Shown piece by piece: positions 45,834 through 56,280 of a DNA stretch of 64,000 nt. Below the pieces are notes generated by a model that did no database searches, was not told the origin of the DNA, and was given only the letters and a program-made list of their open reading frames with translations. A program made the position numbers and the translations under genes. Positions within the stretch are counted from its first letter, which is position 1, and each line of letters opens with the position of its first letter. The DNA is from Episyrphus balteatus (lineage: Eukaryota > Arthropoda > Insecta > Diptera > Syrphidae): NCBI RefSeq assembly GCF_945859705.1, contig NC_079137.1, positions 75,104,277 to 75,168,276 on the forward strand, in the 5' to 3' direction.

Positions 45834-47866
45834 ACACGGTGTTACAAAAATGAGGTTTTAAAATATACGCGGGCGGAGACCTATCAGGTTTTGTAGAGCT
45901 AGTCGCACTGAATACGAAACGGTATTTGAAAATCCCCTAACACCCCCAAAATCTGGAGTTACGGGCAAAAAACGGTTTTTTGGACCTTCACCCATTGAAA
46001 AAATTCTAGCTTCGACAATTTTTTACCCATTTTCGATTTTTTTACAGTTTCTGATAGAAGATAAATATACCTTTTTAACAATGTATAAAACATGTAACTC
46101 GGTTAAACCACTTAGAATTTTTAAGATGTCAAAGTTCAAAAATTCAATTTTTTTTGTCATTTGCCGAACTTCGGCATCAATTTAAAGTATATGTTTTCAA
46201 AACAACATGCTATTTAAAAAATATATTCTAAAACTATATCTATTTCCCAATTGATAGAGGTATTTTTTATGAAAATCACTTCAAAATTGGCTTAGAAAAA
46301 AAATTTTTTCGATTTCAACCCAGATACAGAAATTCGAACTTTTAGGTATAGAACAAAAATGTTGTTTTGGCACGTAGTAGGATAAGTTGGGCGCCAGGAT
46401 TTGGTGAAGGGTTTTTGTAGAGGAGCTCAATACAAACATTTTTTTCTTTGGGAGGGGGGTCTATCTCCCCCCGTTTAGGTGGGAGGGGCATTTTTCTAAA
46501 AAAAAATTATCAAAATAAAAAAAATTATTAAAAAACAATGGCAACACTTACAGTAATAAATGATACCATTTTCAAAAGGCAAAATTGTGTATTTGATTCT
46601 AATTTTTAAATCAATATAATATAACTAATAGTTTTTGAAATAATCGATTTCAAAGTTAAAAATAGGGGAAAAAAATTTTTTAAAACTCATTTTATACTAC
46701 TTTTGTCCAGACTGTGAATTTTAGTAAAAAAAATTTCTCACACAGAAAACTGCCCCAATTGATTCCTTATCGAACCGTGAAAACTATATGTTTCTATGTC
46801 TTCTAGTTTTTGGAAAAATTGAAAAATTATTTTATCAGATTTTTCTTTTTTCAAAATATTTTTTGTTTTTATTTGTTTTTAATTTTCAATTTTATCAAAA
46901 ACTAGAAGACATAGAAACATATAGTTTTCACTGTTCGATAAGGAATTAATTAAGGCAGTTTTCTGTCTAAGTAATTTATTTACTAAAATTCACAGTCTGG
47001 ACAAAAATAGTATAAAATGAGTTTTAAAAAATTTTGTTCCCCTATTTTTAACTTTGAAATCGATTATTTCAAAAACTATTGGTAATATTATATTGATTTA
47101 AAAATTAGAATCAAATGCACAATTTTGCCTTTTGGAAATGGTATCATTTATTACTGTAAGTGTTGCCGTTGTTTTTTAATATTTTTTTTTTTATTTTGAT
47201 AATTTTTTTTTAGAAAAATGCCCCTCCCACCTAAACGGGGGGAGATAGACCCCCCTCCCAAAGAAAAAAATGTTTGTATTGAGCTTCTCTACAAAAACCC
47301 TTCACCAAATCCTGGCGCCCAACTTATCCTACTACGTGCCGAAACAAGGTTTTTGTTCTATACCTAAAAGTTCGAATTTCTGTATCTGGGTTGAAATCGA
47401 AAAATTTTTTTTTCTAAGCCAATTTTGAAGTGATTTTCATAAAAAATACCTCGATCAATTGGGAAATAGATATAGTTTTAGAATATATTTTTTAAATAGC
47501 ATGTTGTTTTGAAAACATATACTTTAAATTGATGCCGAAGTTCGGCAAATGACAAAAAAAATTGAATTTTTGAACTTTGACATCTTATAAATTCTAAGTG
47601 GTTTAACCGAGTTACATGTTTTATACATTGTTAAAAAGGTATATTTATCTTCTATCAGAAACTGTAAAAAAATCGAAAATGGGTAAAAATATGTCGAAGC
47701 TAGAATTTTTTCAATGGGTGAAGGTCCAAAAAACCGTTTTTTGCCCGTAACTCCAGATTTTGGGGGTGTTAGGGGATTTTCAAATACCGTTTCGTATTCA
47801 GTGCGACTAGCTCTACAAAACCTGATAGGTCTCCGCCCGCGTATATTTTGAGTGTTACACCGTGTA
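45834..47866. mobile_element. 2.0-kb nearly perfect palindrome with TIR-like ends
   Basis: The left arm 45834-46832 and right arm 46877-47866 are reverse complements over about 1 kb with few differences (for example CGACAATTTTTTACCC against CGACATATTTTTACCC). The loop is about 44 bases. The ends read ACACGGTGTTACA and, complemented, ACACGGTGTAACA. AATATACGCGGGCGGAGACC follows in both arms. The arms carry the opposed blocks GGGAGGGGGGTCTATCTCCC and GAACTTCGGCATCAATTT. No transposase is seen. A 129-codon minus-strand frame at 47524-47913 in the right arm has no recognisable domain. Confidence 0.9.
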
Positions 47867-47950
47867 ATTTTAAAATTTTTATTTTTGGTCTTATTTTTTA
47901 AGATGAAGTTCACATTAAATTTAACTGAGTTTAAGTGGAATCACCTTATT

Positions 47951-48040
47951 TTAAGCGGATATCACCTTATTTTAAGGTGGTGAAATTTAATGTGCGCATC
48001 GTATTATTTTAAGGTGACACTTTTTTCTCCGTGTAGACTT
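47951..48040. repeat. CACCTTAWWWTAAGGTG words flanking the palindrome
   Basis: TCACCTTATTTTAAGCGG, TCACCTTATTTTAAGGTGG and TTATTTTAAGGTGACAC follow the palindrome. CACCTTAAATTAAGGTGAC precedes it at 45670-45688. These may be the outer ends of an older element into which the palindrome inserted. Confidence 0.35.
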
Positions 48041-48525
48041 GCAAGATTTTGATTTTTTCTTTGGTTGTTTTAAAATTTAAACGATATTTAATATTAAAAC
48101 GCTTAAATAAACTCAAGACAATTCGATTTTCCGATGTAATAGTGACTTGAAGTACGCCAGTTATAACAACTGTAAAAGAGAGGTGTTTTATTTCATCTTA
48201 GAGCAAAAAAACTATTTGACGAATAGGTCTCTAAAATTATATTTTTTTTGTCAAACAGCCTTTTTTTCTGACAGATTGGCGTTCCATCAGACATTTGTGT
48301 GACATAAATTAAATTTGGAAAAACTATGTCATAAACACCTGCAAACAAATTTTAAAGTTTTTATTTGTAATTTAAAAGAAAAATTCAAAAATGATCATTC
48401 TGCCTAAAAGTATACTTTTAAATCCGTTCGATCTTTGCGAATGGAAATTTAAAAGCTTTTTCATATACCTAATCTCTTAATGTAAACAAACTGAATTCTC
48501 GCTCTTTATCCACAATCTCACTTAC

Positions 48526-49012
48526 CTACATCTCCTCCATTCGACAATGATGTCTCCGTTTCGTCATCAAACTGCTCTCCATCTAAAACAAAACAACGTC
48601 TTCTTCCATCATTAGTCGCCTCCTCTATAGACTCTAAAGCTTGCGTTCCATTTGAATGGTTTTCATGTACATTACTATGATCACTCTCCTCCCAATCATT
48701 TCCATTTCTCGTCGAACATCTTTCATGCATTTGAGACTTTTGCTTCTCAAACAGCTGGAAACACCAACACAATGTAAAACCAATAATCATAAATACCCAA
48801 GCCATGATCATTAAAGTCACTGACGTAGTGCTTCTCATATGGAATCCATCATCGTCGTCATCATTTGTACCCGTGTTGTGTTCCTCGATTAGCAAAATAA
48901 CATTATCCGGATATGCGTTACTAACATTTGTATGAATTGCGGCAAAGGGTAATTGGCCATTGGTAGCATTAAAGAAGTTCCGGACAAATTTAATGTAGGT
49001 TACGTTTGGCAT
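48526..49012 (-). CDS. First coding exon of a single-pass membrane protein (exon B)
   Basis: On the minus strand the ATG at 49012 (context AAAACAATGCC, A at -3) is the first ATG after an in-frame stop. It opens 162 codons. The exon ends at 48526 before GTAAGT, a consensus donor, in phase 1. The peptide starts MPNVTYIK. Sequons are N3-V-T, N15-A-T and N29-V-S; a D51-D55 run follows. A hydrophobic helix lies at about 64-87 (SVTLMIMAWVFMIIGFTLCW). The tail of about 75 residues is polar, Asn/Glu/Asp-rich, with GRRRCFVLDGEQFDDETETS near its end. There is no signal peptide, so an N-out signal anchor with the tail in the cytoplasm is inferred. Family unknown. Architecture, strand and intron phase match exon A at 18.5-18.9 kb, though the sequences are not clearly alike. 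Confidence 0.65.
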
Positions 49013-49330
49013 TGTTTTGGCCTTTGACACTTTAGTTTTCTCGAATGATATGACACAGTTTTAACATAAAAAAAAACCGGATAGACAACAAAATACAAAA
49101 TAAAGAAAATAAACAAATGAACGAACGTCGTCCGCACCCAATAAATGACCAAACCTGTGTTTAAGAGACACAAAACTTGGACTGAATTTCAAATTGAGAT
49201 TATGGAGTGCGATGATGGAGCTTGCATTAGGTTATCCAGTTTTATTTTTGTTTGCCCCAAGAGAGTTTATAAAGAATATAAACTGACAAAAAATGCAAAA
49301 GAGATACTTTTATTGAGATAGAAATTTTAA
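49013..49330 (-). promoter_or_regulatory. Probable 5' UTR and promoter-proximal DNA of exon B
   Basis: The sequence upstream of the exon B ATG is less AT-rich at about 49120-49240. A minus-strand TTATAAACTC near 49270 could be a TATA box. Alternatively an acceptor such as ATTCGAG just upstream of the ATG could join it to a distant untranslated exon. The sequence does not decide between these. Confidence 0.25.
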
Positions 49331-49744
49331 GTGAAGTGAAGAATGAGGGAACGGGTATGATTATTGGATTCTAATAGGAAGAGTGTTTCTCCATTCTTCA
49401 ATGAAGTCAAGAGAATGTATTGTTTGGTAAGTGGCAATGTCACAGTGTTACCGTTGAAAAGTTTTGAGAAGCTATATATTTGTTTGGTAAAATTATTTCC
49501 TGTAGCAATTGTTGTTTGGAATTTAATGAATTTGGATTTTTACGAATATTATGTATATTTTGAAGTTATACTTTTTCAATGGCGTTTATTTGTCAATTTT
49601 TTCCGACTTTTGTTAGATCTTTCAACTTAGTACTAAATAATGGCAGCTATAAGTGTTTCCTGCGAATTCATCTGTTTCTTTGCAGTAGGAACAACACACG
49701 CTTTCTACTTGTAAATGAGGAAATAGATAGATATAAAAAGCACG

Positions 49745-49985
49745 TAACGTATCGTAACGTAACGTAACAAATTGTAACGTATCGTAACGTAACACGTTTT
49801 CTCTCTGCTTCTTGTTTTTGAATAGATTTGCATTCTAGGTTTAAGTTTTATTGCACTCTCGGTATGACGTAATGTAATGTAAAATTAAGTAATGTAACAC
49901 TTCTTCTTTCTGTTTCTTGTCTTTTAATACTATTCGATTCTACATAAGTTTAGATTTTATTTTGCTTTCTCGTGATGATCGTCAC
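49745..49985. repeat. Two-copy tandem duplication seeded on CGTAACGTAA repeats
   Basis: (CGTAACGTAA)-type repeats at 49742-49793 lead into CACGTTTTCTCTCTGCTTCTTG and the sequence up to about 49863. A diverged second copy begins near 49866 with GACGTAATGTAATG, then CACTTCTTCTTTCTGTTTCTTG. The period is about 115 bases. Confidence 0.6.
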
Positions 49986-50837
49986 TTTTTAAAGAGAAAA
50001 AAATAATGTACCTAAGTGTCAACGAACGGACAACGGAATAATAAAGCAAAAAAATATTTGAAATTTATACTTTATCGTCCCTATAAAGCAAGAAATAAAT
50101 ATGTACATTAATTTATTAATAATCCTCAAAATAGTACGACGGTAACCCTACTTTAAAGTTAAAGCAAGCAACGTTTAAATTATAAGCAGTGCTGTAAAGT
50201 TTTTTTTAATCTATTCTATCTGTATTATTCCGAAAGTTATTCTATGTTTACACTGATCTGATTGATCAAATATGATTTTTTTGTCATATTAATAAGGTAA
50301 TAATTAATTGAGAAATAATGAACAATATGGACACATGTTTGCACTACAAAAGCGTTTTTATTAAGCCAGGGCTGGTATTATCGGCAGTTTCATCATTTTG
50401 TTGTTGAGCTTGGTAATTATTTTCTTTAAACCTAACCAAAAATGGGGTTGCTTGTTTGACCTGTAGTGTGTTCATCTGTGACACCATAAGTCCTAAACTA
50501 CTTGTCACAATTTTAAAAAAGATGTATCGTTGGAAGCGCCTTGCTTGTCCGCTAGTTATTGGCTATGTGAAATTGCATAGAAACGAATCTGGTGCCCTCT
50601 AGTGGCAGATTTTTGGTTTTATGTTTTTTTTTTAATCTACAACGGATTTGTAAAAGCCTTATCTGGAAATTATAACAATAAAAATATAAAAATTAATTCA
50701 AAAACCAAACAAACATTTGGCAAATATTTGATAATTGTCCCTCCAAAAAGTGACAAAATTCAACGAAGTTTAATATATCGAGCGGCTTTTGTAGATATAT
50801 GAATCACAACAAAAACATTACTGTTAAAAAAAGAGCC
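49986..50837. other. Intergenic or intronic, no gene recognised
   Basis: AT-rich sequence. Nothing recognisable beyond short frames lacking domain character. Confidence 0.4.
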
Positions 50838-51115
50838 AAGTTATCCTATGTTGAAATTATGCTGGCACAAAAAGTACTGAGATGTATAAGTGTACCAAGT
50901 TCTAAAGTTTGGGTTCAAATTCGTATCAATAAAATTTTGATTGTTCTCTTGACAATTTTTCTTAACCATCGATTTTTAAAGTTATTTCAAAAATTGCCAA
51001 GTAAACAATCAAAATTTTATTGATACGAATTTGAACCCAAACTTTAGAACTTGGTACACTTATATGTACATCTCAGTACTTTTTGTGCCAGCATAATTTC
51101 AACATAGGATAACTT
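50838..51115. mobile_element. 278-bp fold-back with about 120-bp arms
   Basis: The left arm 50838-50960 (AAGTTATCCTATGTTGAAAT at its start) is matched by the right arm 50990-51115. The loop is about 30 bases. Only a few mismatches are visible, for example AAGTGTACC against ATATAAGTGTACC. It directly abuts the repeat at 51115-51470. Confidence 0.85.
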
Positions 51116-51470
51116 TTCGATTTTTTCCTTTGTATACACCACAAGTCCTATCACCGTGTAAAATTTCAAGTTTCTACGATATCGGGAAGTTCTCCATAAT
51201 TTTGATGATGTGTCAGTGAGTCAGTGAGTCAGTTACGGTTTTTGCGATTTTTGAAGCCCTACATCTCAGAAACTACTCATCGTAGGAGGCTGAAATTTTG
51301 TGAGGTGTTTGGTTTTGACGAGCTCAACAAATGTAGTGAGTTTGAAATTTCTAGCATCTTTGGTGTGGAAGTTAGAGGGGGGTCGAAAATGGCCTGAGTT
51401 GTTTCCTGTAAATAAGGGTGTAGTGCCAAAGTTGCTAGAGAACTTGGCTGGGCACTACCGTGCCCCTTGA
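51115..51470 (+). repeat. Diverged direct copy of part of the 4-5 kb TIR element
   Basis: Landmarks in the same order as 4855-5220 are: TTTTTCCTTTGTATACACCA, GTCAGTGAGTCAGTTAC, GCGATTTTTGAAGCCCTA, CAGAAACTACTCATCGTAGG, GGCCTGAGTTGTTTCCT and AGAGAACTTGGCTGGGCA. The surrounding TIRs of the 4-kb element are not present here. Confidence 0.7.
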
Positions 51471-53640
51471 TATAATACGTATTAGTCCCAATTGAATAGG
51501 CTAAAAATCGGGTTCCACAATTGTACCATTCAATCTATATCACAGGCACTATTTGAAAGCATTTGACCTTCTGTAAAAAAAAATCTTAAGCTGCATAGTT
51601 TTTGGTACCAATTCGATATTTCAAATGTCCTTAAATTTCAAAATAGCACCAAAATTCTAGAAATGTTACTAACGTTATCTTCTGCAAAAACCAATTAAAA
51701 CTTCCACAGCCTATCAATAACATAAAAAATTAGGCCAAAGTCCCTACTAAACAAAATAAAACAAATACAAAACACATCTCGTTTTTAGGATCATTCATTC
51801 AACATTTAACAAAAAAAAAAAAAAACTCAATCAATGAAAAATAAATTGAATAAAACCCCATCACCCATTGAAAATGAATGTGTCCGTTGGCCTCAATAAA
51901 ATTTGTTCGAAAATCCATTAACTCTTCTAAATAATAAAATACCTTTATGGTTCAAATCAATCAAAACTTAACGACGAACGATTCACTCATTCAATTCATT
52001 TTCTATATAGAAGTTGTATCCTATAGATATTCCAAAAAATAAAAGTCTATTTATTGCAATCAATATAAGCTTAAATAGTTAAATATTCTCCATCGACGAT
52101 TACAGCTGAATATGGTAAAATGGTCATAAATTCAAAACCATATGCGTGTGTATAGTGTAAACACACATTTAATCCCGCTAAAACTATCTATCTTTTTTTT
52201 TGAATTCATTGCAACTCATCAAACCTTCCAACCGACCAATAAAAAAAAAATTGCAAATAAAATATTATAGTCAGTCCAAAACTAAAGTTTCAATATTTTA
52301 TGTTTTTGAAATTCGCTCAGATAAATCGTACAGTCTAGGCCAAAAGTATTAGACCACTTTAAATCTTTCCCCATTTAAATATGTGTCTTTTTTTAAAACA
52401 ATTTTTAATGTGATAAAAAGTTTGCTATTTTATTGATTAAGATACAAAATTTTATATATTTGAGTTGAAAAAAAACATGGCGACCTATTCTTTTGACCAA
52501 GACTGTAGAATGTATACCCCATTCATAGATCCATCATATTCACCAAATTCTTCAAAATCACTCGTCGCTCCCTCTACAAGAACCTCCTAAACCATTGCGA
52601 ACACATCTAAAAGTTGGAATGATGAACCTACTCCGATATCAAATATTGACGAAACATGTTATTTAGTTTAATGCACTGCACACATCACCTCCCTTTTTTA
52701 AAAAGCAAAGCGAGCACCCAATTTCATGGTTTTTTGTTGGTTTTTTGTTTTTAAATCTTTTTATTGAGTGTTATTTTTTTCGTCCTTATGCATTAATGAT
52801 GGGCCAACAGAGGAAAAAGAATACAAAAAAAAAATTGATATCGCAGGATAGGAATTCAGAGAAAAAAAAAAAATAAAATATTTTACGTTCATCCAGGAAT
52901 ATGCGATGATAAACACATCATTGCAAATCGAATAAAAATTCTTTGGACTGTTAAATAAAATAATAAAAAAAACCAAACGGGCAAATGGTTCATTAAAATT
53001 GTAATTGCATTTGGCGTGCCGATATAACTACGTTGATGAGCAAAAAAAAAGAAACAACGAAATCTCGGGAGCTCATAAAAAAGTCACGATCATGATTTTT
53101 GAATTTTTTTTTTTTTGTTTATCGTTGATGGTTTTATGGGGCAGAAACTTTTTTATTTTAACTTGTTTTGTTTTTATTTATTTATTTGATTTAATTTATT
53201 TTAGTGCATTTTTGGAAAAAAACTATTTTTATGTTAGAAAATTAATGGACAATGAAGTCTAAATTTAAAAAAGTTTTTCTTACCATATAAATTATGTTTA
53301 CGGTATAAAATACGTACCACATGTTTATCTTTTTTTTGGTCATCATGAAGTATAAATTGATACGTTTTAAGTAATTTGGTATTCGTAGAATATACAATTG
53401 TACATATTTACAAGGAATTATGTTATGAATAAGTTTTGCATAGTAAGTACTCGAGTAAAAGCTGATTTAGAGGTTAAAAGCTGTAGCAAAGATAAATAAA
53501 TTGATATTGGAAAAAATATGGTCAAAATGTCAAATTCTACGTAGCAACCCTATGTTCAAAAAAAAAGAAAAAAATCGCATCTTAGATGAACTTGAACTCG
53601 AAGTTAAGTTGCATTTAAAAAGAAAATTAAAAATCTTTAA
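51471..53640. other. Intergenic or intronic except for the Tc1-type MITE
   Basis: AT-rich. Frames at 52761-52976 and 53005-53262 are Phe-rich products of poly(T)/poly(A) runs. No gene recognised. Confidence 0.4.
52331..52505. mobile_element. Tc1-type MITE, 175 bp, TA-flanked
   Basis: The left end CAGTCTAGGCCAAAAGTATT and the right end (complement CAGTCTTGGTCAAAAGAATA) are inverted repeats of the CAGT...GGCCAAAA type known from Tc1-family transposons. TA stands on both sides (52329-52330 and 52506-52507). The interior is AT-rich and non-coding. Confidence 0.8.
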
Positions 53641-53800
53641 AAAACAGTTAAAAAAAAATATAGCTACCAAAGTTAAAACATCATTTAATCAACATCTAAA
53701 ACCAATATTTCAAAAAAAAAAAAAAAAAAAAAAAAAAAATAGAATGTCCTGTTTTCGAAAATTTAATTTTGCAAAAAAAAAAAACATATTTAGGACCAGC
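53640..53800 (-). repeat. Fragment of the 1-kb dispersed repeat, with (A)30 expansion
   Basis: ATCAACATCTAAAA...TTCAAAAAA, then GTCCTGTTTTCGAAAATTTA matches 21780-21840 inside copy B. A pure A run of about 30 bases at 53709-53740 replaces a shorter A-rich patch. Confidence 0.55.
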
Positions 53801-53844
53801 TTTTGTTTAAAATGAGTCATTTGAAGCCTTTAATTATTTTAAAC

Positions 53845-54430
53845 AATCATTATTACAAGAAAAAGCTAAAAAAATACCTATTTTATTTTCTCGTTATATT
53901 ATTTTTTTTATTTTAATAGCTTTCAAAAAAAAATTATGCAATTTAAAAGCCAAGTATTTCTTCTTAAGAATAAAACCATTTTTAAATTTTTACAATGCGC
54001 AAAAAGTATAAAAATAATTTATTGAAAATAATCGTTTTCATAAAAAAAGCAAAAAAAAAACATGCATTTTTATCTTCCCACGTCATTAATTCCATTTTTT
54101 TCCTAACAACCTATAAAAAATTTTATACCATCTTATTGTCTTAGCTTATTGCCTTAGCTCAAAATATATATATCGATCAGATATATGAGACATCTACAAA
54201 AAGAGCTAGACATTTTTGAACTCGATCAAATTTCATTAAAAAAAGCAAAAAAAGCATTTATTTTTATGTTCTCACGCTATGGAATCAATTTTTTTGTTTG
54301 ATAACCTATAAAAAATTTTATACCATGTGAAAGCTTATTATTTTACCTTTCATATGACGTATCAATCTCAATTTAAAAATGCCTACAACGAATTTCCAGA
54401 CTGAGATTACGGTACTTCCCACACAGGTGG
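53845..54430. repeat. Short tandem satellite, about 195-bp period, three degenerate copies
   Basis: AAAAAAGC-A-rich starts lie at about 53848, 54041 and 54238. They are followed by a TTTATTTT...TC(A/T)CG word and, in the last two copies, by the identical CCTATAAAAAATTTTATACC. The last copy continues with CATGTGAAAGCTTATTATTT. Confidence 0.5.
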
Positions 54431-56280
54431 CTGTTCATGGCGCAACAGATCTCCACTGGTGTTTTGAGGTTTTTCGCAAGTTTCTTGATTTAACATTGTG
54501 TAGCTTGTAGTTAGTCTACCGTTATGTGTGATATACCAAATGAAAGGTAATTGTATCAGGATGCTTATAAGAGTTTAATAAAATTTCTATCTGCTCTTAG
54601 TCGAAAGTTATAACCTGTTGAATTCTAAAATTTTATTTCACCGTTATCTCAAAATTGTGTTTACGAAAATGATTGAAACTTCGCACTCATTTAGTCGTGG
54701 TCATGGTCTATCATTACTCAATATACTTTATTCCTGTATCTATTAAAGAAAAAAAGATAAAAATAAAAAACTATGAAAATCGGTTAAAAACGGTCAAAAA
54801 ACGTGATTTTTTAAAACTTGTTTCTTCCGTTTTTAAGTCAAAACTCACTAAACGATTCCAATTTTTTGCACATGTATGCATAAGGCCAAAACCTTCATTT
54901 CCTATAAGTTTGATTTTTTGAACCTGGCACCTTAAGAATTTTCAAAAAAAATTTTCCCTACCCAAAATCATCATTTTGTCATAGCCCCAACACGTGTACA
55001 ACGTTCAATCAAAACGTTATAGTTTAGTTTCAAAATTTTAAATGCAGTTATTGTTAAATTAGTCTCATCTATCTATAGCAAAAAAAATCAACTCTCTACA
55101 AAATCGTGTTTAGACTTTAGATTTTAGCTCAAATTTCATCTTTCCGTTTTACCCTTGTTTACCCTATTAAATGACAGAATTTTTAAAAATCCTTCATTTG
55201 GATTAAGCTTTAGGTTATTATCTTTCAAATAGAAGATTTTTGTATCTCTAATACTCGTAGTTTATTTAAAATTTTGAATTGAAATTTTTGCCGCGAGAGT
55301 GGAACGGGACAAAATGGCGTCACTTTTTTTGTGGTGGCTGCCATGGTTCATCGATTTATAAGACGTTTTCACGTCAAAATTGTTGAAATGAGTTATTCAT
55401 ATGGAAAAAATTCAGAAATAAAAAACTGTACTTACTGAAAAAAACTTTTTTTTGGATGGAGCTTGTTTAAACATATGATTTTTTTTAACAAAATTGTATT
55501 TTCCTGTTATCCATAGTAAAAATCAGAAACAAAGTTTTCGAAAACTAATAAATTTGATTTTGTATTTTTACTTTTAAAAGGCTGTTTCTCGAAAATATGG
55601 CAATTTTGCTGCTGGAAAACACGTGTTTTTGGTGTTTTTTGTTTTTGTTCAAAGTAATATAGAAATTTTGTTGGAAATGACGAAAAAAAAATACTGTAAA
55701 AGTTTCAGCCCTTAATATTAACATTAAGTACCGCCGCATCGCAAATTTCTATTTCCCATATGATTTACATGGGAAAGATTGTGTTTTTGAGTTTGGAATT
55801 TTATACGGTTCATCAAAAAGGCTAGATTTAATTTTTTTTTGTATAAAATTGAACGCTCTACAAAAAAGCTCTTAATAATTTTTTTGATAAACTGCCCCGT
55901 TTCGAAGTTATTCAACTGTAAAATATAGAAAGAACCTATTTATTTTTTAAATTTTTAACTGCTGTTAGACAGCAATTATAAATGTGTTTTGTGAAAAGTA
56001 ACCTATCAAAGTTGTCATAATAATGAACCACTATCCTCCCCCATTCTAATTTTCTTTGGTTTGCAATATTTGAAGATTTTTTTGAAAGTTGTTATGTAGC
56101 AAACTTGAAAAAATTCAATTTAAAAATCAATTTTCTTTATTTTTTTTTTTAAATATTTTATATTCGTATCTTCTGGATATCTAAAAAAAAAAAAAACACA
56201 AATAATATATTCAATCTCGATGACTAAGCTTTCTTCAGGTGTCAATCTTTTCGTATAAATCCAAGAAATTCTTCAAAAAT
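54431..56280. other. Intergenic or intronic, no gene recognised
   Basis: AT-rich with long homopolymer runs. Frames such as 55545-55915 minus show no domain. Confidence 0.4.

Noticed and set aside
47524..47913. 129-codon minus-strand frame in the right arm of the 2-kb palindrome
   Set aside because: It lies in repeat DNA, has no domain, and the corresponding frame in the left arm is broken near its start. Probably chance openness.
49013..49030. Upstream extension of exon B to a non-ATG start
   Set aside because: The extension begins with GTG. The ATG at 49012 is the first in-frame ATG after a stop.
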